Below are positions 37,418 through 46,328 of a stretch of DNA of 64,000 nucleotides, piece by piece (position 1 is the stretch's first letter; each line of letters opens with the position of its first letter). The notes under the pieces were generated by a model that was given only the letters and a program-made list of their open reading frames with translations, was not told the DNA's origin and searched no databases. The translations under genes were made by a program, and so were the position numbers. The stretch spans positions 17,264-81,263 of the forward strand of contig JASGDY010000131.1 in NCBI GenBank assembly GCA_047606825.1, given 5' to 3'. The stretch is from Rhizosphaericola sp047606825 (GTDB taxonomy: Bacteria; Bacteroidota; Bacteroidia; Chitinophagales; Chitinophagaceae).

Positions 37418-37732
37418 TTAATCTTGTAAGAATTGAACCAACTCGGCGACGACCTCCCGATATATAGCATTATGAAGTGTACCAATTCTTTTGATAAGCA
37501 ATACTGTCGAGATGACCCCGATTTTTTCATAAACGATGACAGATGCTTTTGGCAAATATCCATTTGACAGATGCCCGTTGTCAATGCTTATGCCTTTGGT
37601 TGCAACGTTGCTTGTAAGCGGCATGTACAACATATCTCCAAAACTATTAGGCCTCAACAATAATATTGGTCTAACTTTAGATGCAGCAGCATCCGTAAAA
37701 TATATATTGGCCAGATAAATCGCTCCTACCAT
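37418..37732 (-). CDS. PemK/MazF-family toxin
   Basis: The 104-residue protein matches the PemK/MazF fold: GAIYLANIYFTDAAASKVRP near the start, then ILLLRPNSFGDMLYMPLTSN (the conserved R-P-x-L-L-L and P-L-T-S segments), YEKIGVISTVLLIKRIG and a C-terminal helix. Members are mRNA endoribonucleases. The small acidic gene at 37726 overlaps its start by seven bases and should encode the antitoxin. The order antitoxin-toxin on the minus strand is the usual one. Confidence 0.85.
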   Translation of the reverse strand: MVGAIYLANIYFTDAAASKVRPILLLRPNSFGDMLYMPLTSNVATKGISIDNGHLSNGYLPKASVIVYEKIGVISTVLLIKRIGTLHNAIYREVVAELVQFLQD

Positions 37733-37944
37733 TTTGTATAATCTTCATCATCATACAATGAAATACCCAGATTAGCAGTGGGCAATTGCAGTAATTCAGC
37801 ATCCGTAAAAAATTCGATAGGCTGATGCTCCGTTTGCGATACAGGCAAAATAATAATTTGCAGTTCCATACCCTTCAATGCATCCGGAATATGAAGCTGT
37901 AGTTCATTGGTATCTGTCCTACTATGTATCGTAAGCCCTATCAT
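37726..37944 (-). CDS. Antitoxin partner of the PemK-like toxin
   Basis: The start is put at the ATG at 37944 (MIGLTIHSRTDTNELQLHIP); five further codons upstream are open. The 72-residue acidic protein has a short beta-strand-rich start (ELQLHIPDALKGMELQIIIL) and an extended acidic tail (EFFTDAELLQLPTANLG, DDEDYTKW), the plan of antitoxins that wrap around MazF-type toxins. It overlaps the toxin gene by seven bases. Family name not recognised. Confidence 0.75.
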   Translation of the reverse strand: MIGLTIHSRTDTNELQLHIPDALKGMELQIIILPVSQTEHQPIEFFTDAELLQLPTANLGISLYDDEDYTKW

Positions 37945-38083
37945 AAGCCAAAGATACATAAATACCGTTTAGTAATAATACTCCTTTTATCCAAATCATC
38001 TCGGATTCCACATTTCCCCAATGCAAACGTTTGCCTCAATCGACTGGGAGTTTTGACGTAATTTAGGCGCAGATTCACCCGTT

Positions 38084-41077
38084 ATGAAGAAAATATTGTT
38101 TTCCACTCTGATATTATGCGCGGCGGTTAGCACCGCCGATGCACAGGAACTGAAATTTACCAATGCCGCCACGCCTTGGGCTTATGATTCGCTGGGTAAC
38201 CACCGCATATTGGTGGGTGTCAACGCAGCTGGAGATGTCGCGAAAGTCATCGTTCCGTGGCGCAGAAGGGACAATCATCCAGAGGAAAAAATGGTGTTCG
38301 TCGTGGATGCCAAAACCAATGAACGCATCTACAACGTTGTGCAGGAAAATATCACACGTGAAAAAGGAACGGTATATTTCCAACCGGTTTCCGGTGTAGG
38401 TGATTACTATATTTACTACATGCCCTATCGCCAGAAAGGGAGTCCATACTATCCCAAAGTGGAATATTACACGCCAGTCGGTACGGCACAACAGCCTTGG
38501 ATAGACAAAATAAAACAAGGAAAAACCATTGTCGCCAGTGCTCTGGAACTCCAGGCCGTCAATGCTTTCAACAGCTTTTACCCAATGGAAGTGGTAGCAA
38601 CGGAAAAAGAAAGACACACTTTGTTGGCGGCGCAACACAACGCGCCCTACATCGTATTTCCGGAAGACCGGTTGCATTCCATCCGTATGCGCTACGATTT
38701 TCCATACAGGTGGGCACAGCAAGGCATCCGCAGCTCTTTTTCGGACGTAGCGGACAAAGGGGAAAATTTTGCGTACCAATTAGGCATCTATCCGCAAAAA
38801 GACACTTTGAAAAATGTCGTCATCCAGTTCTCTGATCTGAAAGACGAAAAGGGAAATATTTTGTCCAAAAACATCATGGAATGCATCAACAACAAAGGTG
38901 TCAACTGGATAGGCATCCCTGAAACTTTTGAAGTCAACGTTCCCATAAACCAGATACAGCCGATGTGGTGTACAGTCGCCATTCCGGAAAATGCGGTCGC
39001 CGGAAACTATAAAGGCACTGTCACCGTCACGGCAAGCAACGCACCGTCCAAATCCATTGCCGTCAACCTCACTGTTACCAACAAAACCGCCAAAAACCAC
39101 GGCGTGGACGAACCCTTGAAACAGACACGCCTCTCCTGGCTCAACTCTACCTTGGCAGCGAAAAACGAGGTCATCACGCCATACACCGATTTAAAAACCA
39201 CAGGCAACAAAATCGATTTGCTGGGACGTTCCATAGAAATCGCGCCGAGCGGCTTCCCCCAACAAATCCAAACATACTTCACACCGGAAATGACCTCCAT
39301 CGGCACGACACCCAAAAACTTGCTGGTCGAGCCTATCCATTTCCATGTAAAAAAATCCGATGGGAAAGAAATAAAATTCCGCAACACACCCATCGACTTT
39401 ACCGAACAATCCGCCGGAACCGTCGCATGGAAAACTGCCAACGAATCTCCGGAACTGACGATGGACATCAACGCCGACCTCGAATACGACGGCTACCTCG
39501 ACTATACGGTCAAGGTCATCGCCCAACAGGACATCGCCTTGCAGGACATCTGCCTGCACCTGCCCATCGTCCCCGAAAACGCGGAATACCTGATGGGGCT
39601 GGGCTACAAAGGTGGCTACCGTAAAGATACGGTGCAATGGAAATGGGACGTCGCCCACAAAAACCAGGACGGCGCATGGGTCGGAACGGTCAACGCAGGC
39701 GTGCAGTTTTCGCTGCGCGACCAGCACTATTCACGTCCACTCAACACCAATTTTTATCTGCAGAAACCATTGGTATTGCCGACATCCTGGGGCAACGGAG
39801 ACAAGGGCGGCATTGACATTTTCAAAAAGGGGACTTCAGTTTTGGTCAACAATTACAGTGGCGCGCGCGACATGAAAAAAGGCGATACGCTATACTATAA
39901 TTTCCGGCTGATCATCACGCCGTTCCACACCATCAACACCGACTTCCAGTGGTCGGCAAGATTTGTCCACAAATACTTAAACGTAGATACGGCAAAAGCA
40001 CTGGGCGCGACGGTCGTCAATATCCACCAAGGCACGCCCATCAATCCTTATATCAACTATCCCTTTGTGAAGACCAAAGAGATGAAAGACTATATCGACA
40101 GCGCACACGCCGAAGGGCTGAAAGTCAAAATCTACAATACCGTGCGTGAACTTTCGAACCGTGCCTACGAACTTCCGGCATTGTTTAGCCTCGGACACGA
40201 AATATTTTCGGACGGTAAAAGCGGCGGCTATTCCTGGTTGCAGGAACATCTCGACACGGGATATATCGCGGCATGGTACACGCCGGCAGCCAACGACGCG
40301 GCGATTATCAACAGCGGCATGAGCCGTTGGCACAACTACTACGTCGAAGGCATGAACTGGCTCACACAGAATGTCGGCATCGACGGCATCTATCTGGACG
40401 ACGTGGCATTTGACCGGAGCATCATGAAACGCATCAAGCGCGTATTGACCAAGGACAGACATCCCGGGCTGATAGACCTGCACTCCGCCAACCAATACAA
40501 CAAAAGCGACGGTTTCAACAACAGCGCCAACCTGTATCTGGAACTGTTTCCGTATCTCAACAGGCTGTGGTTTGGCGAATATTTCGATTACGAACACAAC
40601 TCACCGGACTTTTTCCTGACAGAGATTTCGGGTATTCCTTTTGGATTGATGGGCGAGATGCTCCAAAGCGGCGGCAACCAATGGCGCGGATTGTTGTACG
40701 GCATGACGAGCCGTCTGCTCTGGGACGATTCGCGTGACCCGCGTCCAATATGGAAGGTGTGGGACAGTTTCGGAATGCAAGGTTCGCAGATGGTCGGCTA
40801 TTGGGTCAAGGACAATCCCGTGAAAACCGACAATCCCAACGTCCCGATTACAATCTACAAAAAAGACAAAAAAGTATTGGTGGCATTGGCAAGCTGGGAT
40901 TCCTCCAACGTCAGTATCCACCTCCATATCGACTGGAAAAAATTGGGAATCGACCCCGCAAAAACAAAAATCGTCGCGCATGAAATGAACGACTTCCAAC
41001 CTGCAAAAACTTTTGGCATCAACGACCCGATTGCAGTAGAACCTGCAAAAGGTTGGTTGTTGGAGATTGGGGAATAA
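38084..41077 (+). CDS. Large exported glycoside hydrolase-like protein (DUF6067 type)
   Basis: The 997-residue protein starts MKKILFSTLILCAAVSTADA, a signal peptide. The N-terminal ~340 residues are beta-sandwich-like, ending in an Ig-like segment (AGNYKGTVTVTASNAPSKS). The central and C-terminal part (~600-930) looks like a TIM barrel: ALGATVVNIHQGTPINPYIN, EGLKVKIYNTVRELSNRAYE, VGIDGIYLDDVAFDRSIMKR, GLIDLHSANQYN and FFLTEISGIPFGLMGEMLQS. IDGIYLDDVAF is where a catalytic Asp would sit. A small beta domain closes it. Proteins of this kind are annotated as hydrolases without assigned activity. It stands alone between the toxin module and the sigma-factor operon, with a 456-base gap on its right. 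Confidence 0.75.
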   Translation: MKKILFSTLILCAAVSTADAQELKFTNAATPWAYDSLGNHRILVGVNAAGDVAKVIVPWRRRDNHPEEKMVFVVDAKTNERIYNVVQENITREKGTVYFQPVSGVGDYYIYYMPYRQKGSPYYPKVEYYTPVGTAQQPWIDKIKQGKTIVASALELQAVNAFNSFYPMEVVATEKERHTLLAAQHNAPYIVFPEDRLHSIRMRYDFPYRWAQQGIRSSFSDVADKGENFAYQLGIYPQKDTLKNVVIQFSDLKDEKGNILSKNIMECINNKGVNWIGIPETFEVNVPINQIQPMWCTVAIPENAVAGNYKGTVTVTASNAPSKSIAVNLTVTNKTAKNHGVDEPLKQTRLSWLNSTLAAKNEVITPYTDLKTTGNKIDLLGRSIEIAPSGFPQQIQTYFTPEMTSIGTTPKNLLVEPIHFHVKKSDGKEIKFRNTPIDFTEQSAGTVAWKTANESPELTMDINADLEYDGYLDYTVKVIAQQDIALQDICLHLPIVPENAEYLMGLGYKGGYRKDTVQWKWDVAHKNQDGAWVGTVNAGVQFSLRDQHYSRPLNTNFYLQKPLVLPTSWGNGDKGGIDIFKKGTSVLVNNYSGARDMKKGDTLYYNFRLIITPFHTINTDFQWSARFVHKYLNVDTAKALGATVVNIHQGTPINPYINYPFVKTKEMKDYIDSAHAEGLKVKIYNTVRELSNRAYELPALFSLGHEIFSDGKSGGYSWLQEHLDTGYIAAWYTPAANDAAIINSGMSRWHNYYVEGMNWLTQNVGIDGIYLDDVAFDRSIMKRIKRVLTKDRHPGLIDLHSANQYNKSDGFNNSANLYLELFPYLNRLWFGEYFDYEHNSPDFFLTEISGIPFGLMGEMLQSGGNQWRGLLYGMTSRLLWDDSRDPRPIWKVWDSFGMQGSQMVGYWVKDNPVKTDNPNVPITIYKKDKKVLVALASWDSSNVSIHLHIDWKKLGIDPAKTKIVAHEMNDFQPAKTFGINDPIAVEPAKGWLLEIGE

Positions 41078-41127
41078 GGACAGGGTCGTTGCCAAAAGGT
41101 AAGATTCCAGTCAACAGAAAAACTGAG

Positions 41128-41445
41128 TGCATTTACCTTAGGTGGGGAATAGTTCAAATTTCTGTTGGCGGGTGGAGACACCGCGCCAGTAGAACCATGT
41201 ACACTTGTTTGGCATATTGAAACAAGGTATTGCTAATTATGTAGAGATATTGAGCGATTTTTTAAAAACATCTATTGAAAATCAGATTATTACATCGAAA
41301 ATATCTTCCAAACCCCTATTTGGTTAGCAATGCCTGAAACAAATACTGGTCGAGTGATATGCCCTCTAGTGGTCGGTGTCCTCACCGACCACCCTATTCA
41401 TGGAATGGACGAGAATTGGAACCATTCCCCTCCAAGGTAAATGCA
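41128..41445. repeat. Two inverted copies of an intergenic palindromic repeat
   Basis: TGCATTTACCTTagGTGGGG (41128-41147) and its continuation to 41160 recur inverted at 41414-41445, about 28 of 32 bases matching. Each copy is accompanied on the inner side by a hairpin with the same core: GGTGgagaCACC (41171-41182) and a perfect 10-bp stem GTGGTCGGTG/CACCGACCAC (41369-41392). The unit therefore seems to exist twice, head to head, in the 456-base gap before the sigma-factor gene. No gene is visible between them. Confidence 0.65.
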
Positions 41446-41533
41446 GCAGAAAAAACTTAATATTATGGTAAATTATCCAAGAATGTTTATCTTTCCGTAG
41501 CTATTACATTTGTGACTCCTTGATGAAGATATC

Positions 41534-42061
41534 ATGAAAGCATTAATATCTGCCTTGAAATATTGCGATGGGGAAGAAGCCTTTCAGGAGATTTTCCTCC
41601 TGACAAAAGGCAAAGTATATGCTTATTTTTTAAAGAAGACCAACTCTGCCGACGATGCGAAGGACCTCACACAGAATGTCTATTTCCGCCTTTGGAAATA
41701 CCGCAAGAAGGTAAACGAGGACATATCGCTCGACCAGCATTTGTTTCAATATGCCAAACAAGTGTACATTGATTACCTGAAATCGCGGAAATCAACCTCT
41801 TACGTACCAGACATTCGATCCATGGAAAACAATAATGCCTTTTTGGGACAACCCGACGGCATTTTTGACAGGATGGAAAAAGAGAAAATCTTTGGCTATT
41901 TACAATCAGAGCCTCCCCTGAACCAGCATATTTTTATCCTCAACAAATGGGAAGGCTATTCCTACCAGCAACTGTCGGAAATGTTTTCCCTTTCCGTCAA
42001 AAGCATTGACAACTATATCAACAAAACCATGAAGCGGCTTAAAAAAAAAATCGGTTTTTAA
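41534..42061 (+). CDS. ECF-family RNA polymerase sigma factor
   Basis: The 175-residue protein has sigma region 2 (AFQEIFLLTKGKVYAYFLKK, DDAKDLTQNVYFRLWKYRKK) and region 4 (HIFILNKWEGYSYQQLSEMF, LSVKSIDNYINKTMKRLKKK). It belongs to the FecI-like ECF sigma factors that Bacteroidota place before SusC/SusD operons. With the anti-sigma factor encoded 36 bases downstream it should switch on the following operon when substrate is sensed. No other target is visible. Confidence 0.95.
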   Translation: MKALISALKYCDGEEAFQEIFLLTKGKVYAYFLKKTNSADDAKDLTQNVYFRLWKYRKKVNEDISLDQHLFQYAKQVYIDYLKSRKSTSYVPDIRSMENNNAFLGQPDGIFDRMEKEKIFGYLQSEPPLNQHIFILNKWEGYSYQQLSEMFSLSVKSIDNYINKTMKRLKKKIGF

Positions 42062-42097
42062 GGAGGAGTTTTCTACAGTTCATCGTAATACTATACA

Positions 42098-43075
42098 GTG
42101 CGGAATTTATTTACAAAAAAAAATAAAGAAAAAACAAGTGCGGAACATTCTGAAACAGGTGATCCTGATTGGGATGCCGTATCTGACATTGACGAGGGAA
42201 GTATAGACTGGGCAGATACCTGGAATACCATAAAAAGAGATGTTGGCAACTACCAAAAAAGAAAAGATGCAGTTAAAAGAGTTGTGACGGGTTCACTGAT
42301 GCTGTTGTTTGTAGTAGGTAGTACAATGTACTATATAGGCTATCACAAGACGCAGTCCGCTGCTTATGCAACCTTGTACAACAAAGGACATCATGAGTTA
42401 TATTACCTATTAAGCGACAGTTCGAGGATGGTATTGTTTCCAGGAACAACGGTAAGACTACCCGAAAGCTACAACCAGCATACCCGTGAATTGTTTGTAC
42501 AGGGAAAAGCACTTTTCATAGTACATAAGGATCGGACAAAACCATTCATCGTCCACTCGGCACATTTGGCAACATGCGCTATCGGAACCGAATTTGTGGT
42601 GGAGAACAGACCAGACGAGCAGAAAGAGCTTGTCTACCTAGAAGAAGGGATTGTACAGGTCAATGTCAAGGGTAGCAATGTGTCCCATATACTGGCAGTA
42701 AAAGATACGTTGCACTATAATATTGCAAAACAAGTAGTATCCATTGCACATTATAGACCGGCTATGCCATTGTCTAAAAACTATGCGCACCGAGGGACTG
42801 GAGGCCAGAAGAATCATGTATCCAGAAAAGACAAGTCCGTCCAGAGACTCCAATGGTATTCATTTGACAATGCCTCCTTGGAAGACATATTCGGTCATCT
42901 GGAAAATATTTATGGCATCGAAATACGGTACACCAAAGCGGATGTCGTCGAAAAATATTTTATCGGAAAATTTTCATCCACAGATTCACTGTCACACATA
43001 TTGGACGTGATTACATCCTTAAACGAACTGAGATACAAAGAAGTTGCCGACGGCGTATATACGGTTTACAAATAG
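42098..43075 (+). CDS. FecR-family anti-sigma factor
   Basis: A GTG at 42098 starts a 325-residue inner-membrane protein. It has a cytoplasmic part (~1-60, DWADTWNTIKRDV), one membrane helix (RVVTGSLMLLFVVGSTMYYI, 61-80), a FecR domain (TTVRLPESYNQHTRELFVQG, KPFIVHSAHLATCAIGTEFV, ~115-195) and a C-terminal DUF4974/STN-like domain (FDNASLEDIFGHLENIYGIE to the end). It keeps the ECF sigma factor inactive until the signal crosses the envelope. The receptor that follows lacks an STN signalling domain, which is unusual for such a pair. Confidence 0.93.
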   Translation: MRNLFTKKNKEKTSAEHSETGDPDWDAVSDIDEGSIDWADTWNTIKRDVGNYQKRKDAVKRVVTGSLMLLFVVGSTMYYIGYHKTQSAAYATLYNKGHHELYYLLSDSSRMVLFPGTTVRLPESYNQHTRELFVQGKALFIVHKDRTKPFIVHSAHLATCAIGTEFVVENRPDEQKELVYLEEGIVQVNVKGSNVSHILAVKDTLHYNIAKQVVSIAHYRPAMPLSKNYAHRGTGGQKNHVSRKDKSVQRLQWYSFDNASLEDIFGHLENIYGIEIRYTKADVVEKYFIGKFSSTDSLSHILDVITSLNELRYKEVADGVYTVYK

Positions 43076-43142
43076 GACAAAACATATAGGCATATAGGAT
43101 CATAGTCATTTTTCTTTTTAAGTTCATCAATAATTTATTGTC

Positions 43143-46100
43143 ATGCGTAGTAAATGGAAACCAAAGTCCATGTGGGGACTGTTTGTCCCGAAAATCGGAC
43201 TGTTCGTATGTCTTTTCTCAATGAAAGGCAACATTTTAGCTCAAAAAGGCGGAGCAGCGATGAAAGGGCTTGTCCAAAATGAGAAAGGAGAACCCTTGTC
43301 GGGAGCTAGCGTCACCATCAGTGACTCCGTTGCACATTTCACACAGGCAGCGACATCGGACAGCCTCGGTAGTTTTTATTTCAGTAACCTGCCGAGCAAG
43401 AATGCCCTCGCGATTGTCGTCGCTTTCAATGGTTACAAAACACAGACATTTAAAGATTATAAACTGACAGACAACGCAGTCACTTCTTTATATGTCAAAT
43501 TACTAAAAGATACAATAAACCTGGACGAGGTCGTGGTCGTTGGCTACGGCTCACAGCGTAAAAATCTTGTAGCCAGCGCCATATCCTCCGTTGGCATGGA
43601 CAATATAACATCCCGTTCCATGCAGAACGTAAGCGAAGCACTGCAAGGGAAAGCCGCAGGTGTCATCGTTACCAATGAAGGCGGTGACCCTACGGCAAGC
43701 CCTAGCGTGTATATACGCGGTATGGGAGGCATCAACGGAGAATCAGCACTATACGTTGTTGACGGCGTGATATACGAGAGCATGCCCAACATCAATTCCG
43801 ATGATATAGCGTCCATGGACGTTCTGAAAGACGGAGCCGCGGCCATTTACGGAGCTAGGGCATCGGGCGGTGTTATTTTGATCACAACCAAGAAAGGGAA
43901 AAACGGCGCATTCAAAGCCTCTGTCGATGCCAAATACGGCGACCAGTCGGCTTGGCGCAAGTTGCATGCACTGAACGCTGAACAGTTTGCCAACGCGATG
44001 AACACCGCAGCGGACAATGCCGGGGAAACCCGCAGTGATGCCTTTGACGCATCTGTCTATCCTGATGGACAGATTACAAGGACTGACTGGGTAGACGCGA
44101 TTTTCCGACATGGCGCAACGAACGAATACAATGTCAATTTCAGCGGTGGCAACGACAGGTCAACCTTCTATGCAGGATTTGGGTACAGGAAATCGCAGGC
44201 CATCCTGCTGAACACCTACAACCAGCGATACAATGCCACCTTAAATTCGGAACACAAAATAGGTACCTGGTTGACTTTTGGGGAACATTTGCAGTATTCA
44301 TATAGCAACGGGAACGGCGCCAATACTTCGAGCGCCTACACGGGCGCAATACTTTCGGCTATTTTCTACCCGCCCAATGTAGCGGTCTATGACAGTGCAG
44401 GCAACTTTTCCGGATTGCCCGAAGCCTATGCAGGCAGCTACGGCGATGTCATCAATCCGGTTGCCTACCTTAAACGTTTGGACTCCAAAAGCCCAACCCA
44501 TGTGTTGATGATGAATCCATATATAGAAGCACGCATTACGGAAGACTTGAAATTTAGGTCCAGTTTTGCCTATACGGAGACCAACGCATTTGTAAAAACC
44601 TTTACCACAAGAGTTCCCGAAATTGGCAGGATATCGACTTCCAATATGTTGGAACAGACCACATCCACCACCCAGAACCTGCTGGCGGAACAGACGCTCA
44701 GCTATGACCATAGATGGGGAAACCACCACCTGTCCTTGGTAGGCGGTACTACCTACCAAAAAAATACATACACCTCCACTTATGTGTACGGTACGGACTT
44801 TGACGACGAAAGCGCACAGTACCGCTATCTTGAAAATGCAGGCACTATCTATAAACCAACGGACACGCGTACCGTCAGCATCCTACTTTCGTATCTGGCA
44901 AGGGCAAACTATGATTACGACGGGAAATACCTGTTGTCTGTATTGGGCAGACGCGACGGTTCCTCTTTGGTATCAAGTCAGAACAAATATGAGAACTATG
45001 GTTCCGTGTCCGCCGGGTGGATAATATCCCGTGAAGATTTTTTTAAAGATATCTCGTGGGTCAGCTTGCTCAAGCTGAGGGGCAGCTACGGTATATTGGG
45101 CAATCTTGGAAGCCTGCCCGCCAATGCCGTGGATCCCACACTGAGTACCACGACCGCCTATTTTGGTTCTACTTCCACCGCTAGCTACGGCTATGCTGCA
45201 ACCACGCTGCCCAACCCCAATCTCAAATGGGCAACCTCTAAGCAGACCGACATCGGCATTGACCTCAATCTGTTCGAAAACCATATCAGTATCACGGCAG
45301 ACTATTTCAACAAAAAGACGTCGGACATGATACTTTTAAAAACCTTGCCTAGCACGAGCGGTGTTACCAATGGACAGTATATCAACGCAGGCGATGCACG
45401 GGACAGGGGTTTTGAATTTTCTATTAATTACAACAGCGCAAAGACCCGTGACTTTCAATACAGCGTGGGAGTCAATCTGACACATACTTCCAACGAATTG
45501 CTGACTCTCTATGACGACTATACGTCCCTATCGACTTCGGACATCAATATCCGAAGTGCACTCACGCCAGTAGTCGTACAGATAGGTGCTCCGCTCTATG
45601 CGTTCAACCTAGTTAAAACAGCCGGCATTTTCAAGACGCAGGAAGAAATCGATAGCTATGCCAACAGTAGCGGCAGTCTGATACAGCCTGACGCTACGCC
45701 CGGCGACCTCAAATTTGTGGATGCCAACGGAGACGGATCGATTGATGACAATGACAGAGTCTTGATGGGCTCGGCGTTTCCTAAGCTGACTTATGGCGTT
45801 TCGTTTAACGCGTCCTATAAAAACTTTGACCTAAACCTGTTTGTTCAGGGAGTCACATCCAACAAGGTATTCAACAGTTTAAGGTACCTGGCTTTGCAGG
45901 CAGGATTGGGCGGCCAGCATTACAATCTCTGGAACAAGGTATCGGATGCATGGTCGGAAACCAACCCCAATGGCTCCATTCCCAAATTATCCTTCTCGGA
46001 TGCCAACGGAAACTTTAGCACCAATTCCGATTTCTTTCTGGAAAACGGTGCTTATATGCGACTGAAAAACCTTACGCTGGGATATACGTTCAGGCAAAAT

Positions 46101-46277
46101 GTGCTTAGAAAAGCCAATATAGACGGCATCCGCCTCTACTTTACCTCCAACAACCTGTTGACCATCACCAAATATACAGGCTTTGACCCGGAAGTAGGTA
46201 TGAGCAACTATGGCATCGACGTGGCGCGTTACCCACAGGCACGTAGTTTCATTGTAGGCCTCAACGTCAATTTCTAA
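43143..46277 (+). CDS. SusC-family TonB-dependent receptor of the GH89/GH92 locus
   Basis: The 1044-residue receptor has a signal peptide (MRSKWKPKSMWGLFVPKIGL...ILAQ), then directly a carboxypeptidase-regulatory-like domain (~38-120), EVVVVGYGSQRKN, a plug with LQGKAAGVIVTNEGGDPTAS, IRGMGGINGESALYVVDGVI and DVLKDGAAAIYGARASGGVI, and a 22-strand barrel ending FIVGLNVNF. No STN domain is present although an ECF/FecR pair precedes it by 67 bases. VDANGDGSIDDNDRVLMGSA is the calcium-binding-like loop often seen in SusC. It imports glycans with the SusD encoded 51 bases downstream. Confidence 0.96.
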   Translation: MRSKWKPKSMWGLFVPKIGLFVCLFSMKGNILAQKGGAAMKGLVQNEKGEPLSGASVTISDSVAHFTQAATSDSLGSFYFSNLPSKNALAIVVAFNGYKTQTFKDYKLTDNAVTSLYVKLLKDTINLDEVVVVGYGSQRKNLVASAISSVGMDNITSRSMQNVSEALQGKAAGVIVTNEGGDPTASPSVYIRGMGGINGESALYVVDGVIYESMPNINSDDIASMDVLKDGAAAIYGARASGGVILITTKKGKNGAFKASVDAKYGDQSAWRKLHALNAEQFANAMNTAADNAGETRSDAFDASVYPDGQITRTDWVDAIFRHGATNEYNVNFSGGNDRSTFYAGFGYRKSQAILLNTYNQRYNATLNSEHKIGTWLTFGEHLQYSYSNGNGANTSSAYTGAILSAIFYPPNVAVYDSAGNFSGLPEAYAGSYGDVINPVAYLKRLDSKSPTHVLMMNPYIEARITEDLKFRSSFAYTETNAFVKTFTTRVPEIGRISTSNMLEQTTSTTQNLLAEQTLSYDHRWGNHHLSLVGGTTYQKNTYTSTYVYGTDFDDESAQYRYLENAGTIYKPTDTRTVSILLSYLARANYDYDGKYLLSVLGRRDGSSLVSSQNKYENYGSVSAGWIISREDFFKDISWVSLLKLRGSYGILGNLGSLPANAVDPTLSTTTAYFGSTSTASYGYAATTLPNPNLKWATSKQTDIGIDLNLFENHISITADYFNKKTSDMILLKTLPSTSGVTNGQYINAGDARDRGFEFSINYNSAKTRDFQYSVGVNLTHTSNELLTLYDDYTSLSTSDINIRSALTPVVVQIGAPLYAFNLVKTAGIFKTQEEIDSYANSSGSLIQPDATPGDLKFVDANGDGSIDDNDRVLMGSAFPKLTYGVSFNASYKNFDLNLFVQGVTSNKVFNSLRYLALQAGLGGQHYNLWNKVSDAWSETNPNGSIPKLSFSDANGNFSTNSDFFLENGAYMRLKNLTLGYTFRQNVLRKANIDGIRLYFTSNNLLTITKYTGFDPEVGMSNYGIDVARYPQARSFIVGLNVNF

Positions 46278-46328
46278 CACATCATACACTAGTCAATTCT
46301 GACAATTGAAAAAATAAAAAATATACAG

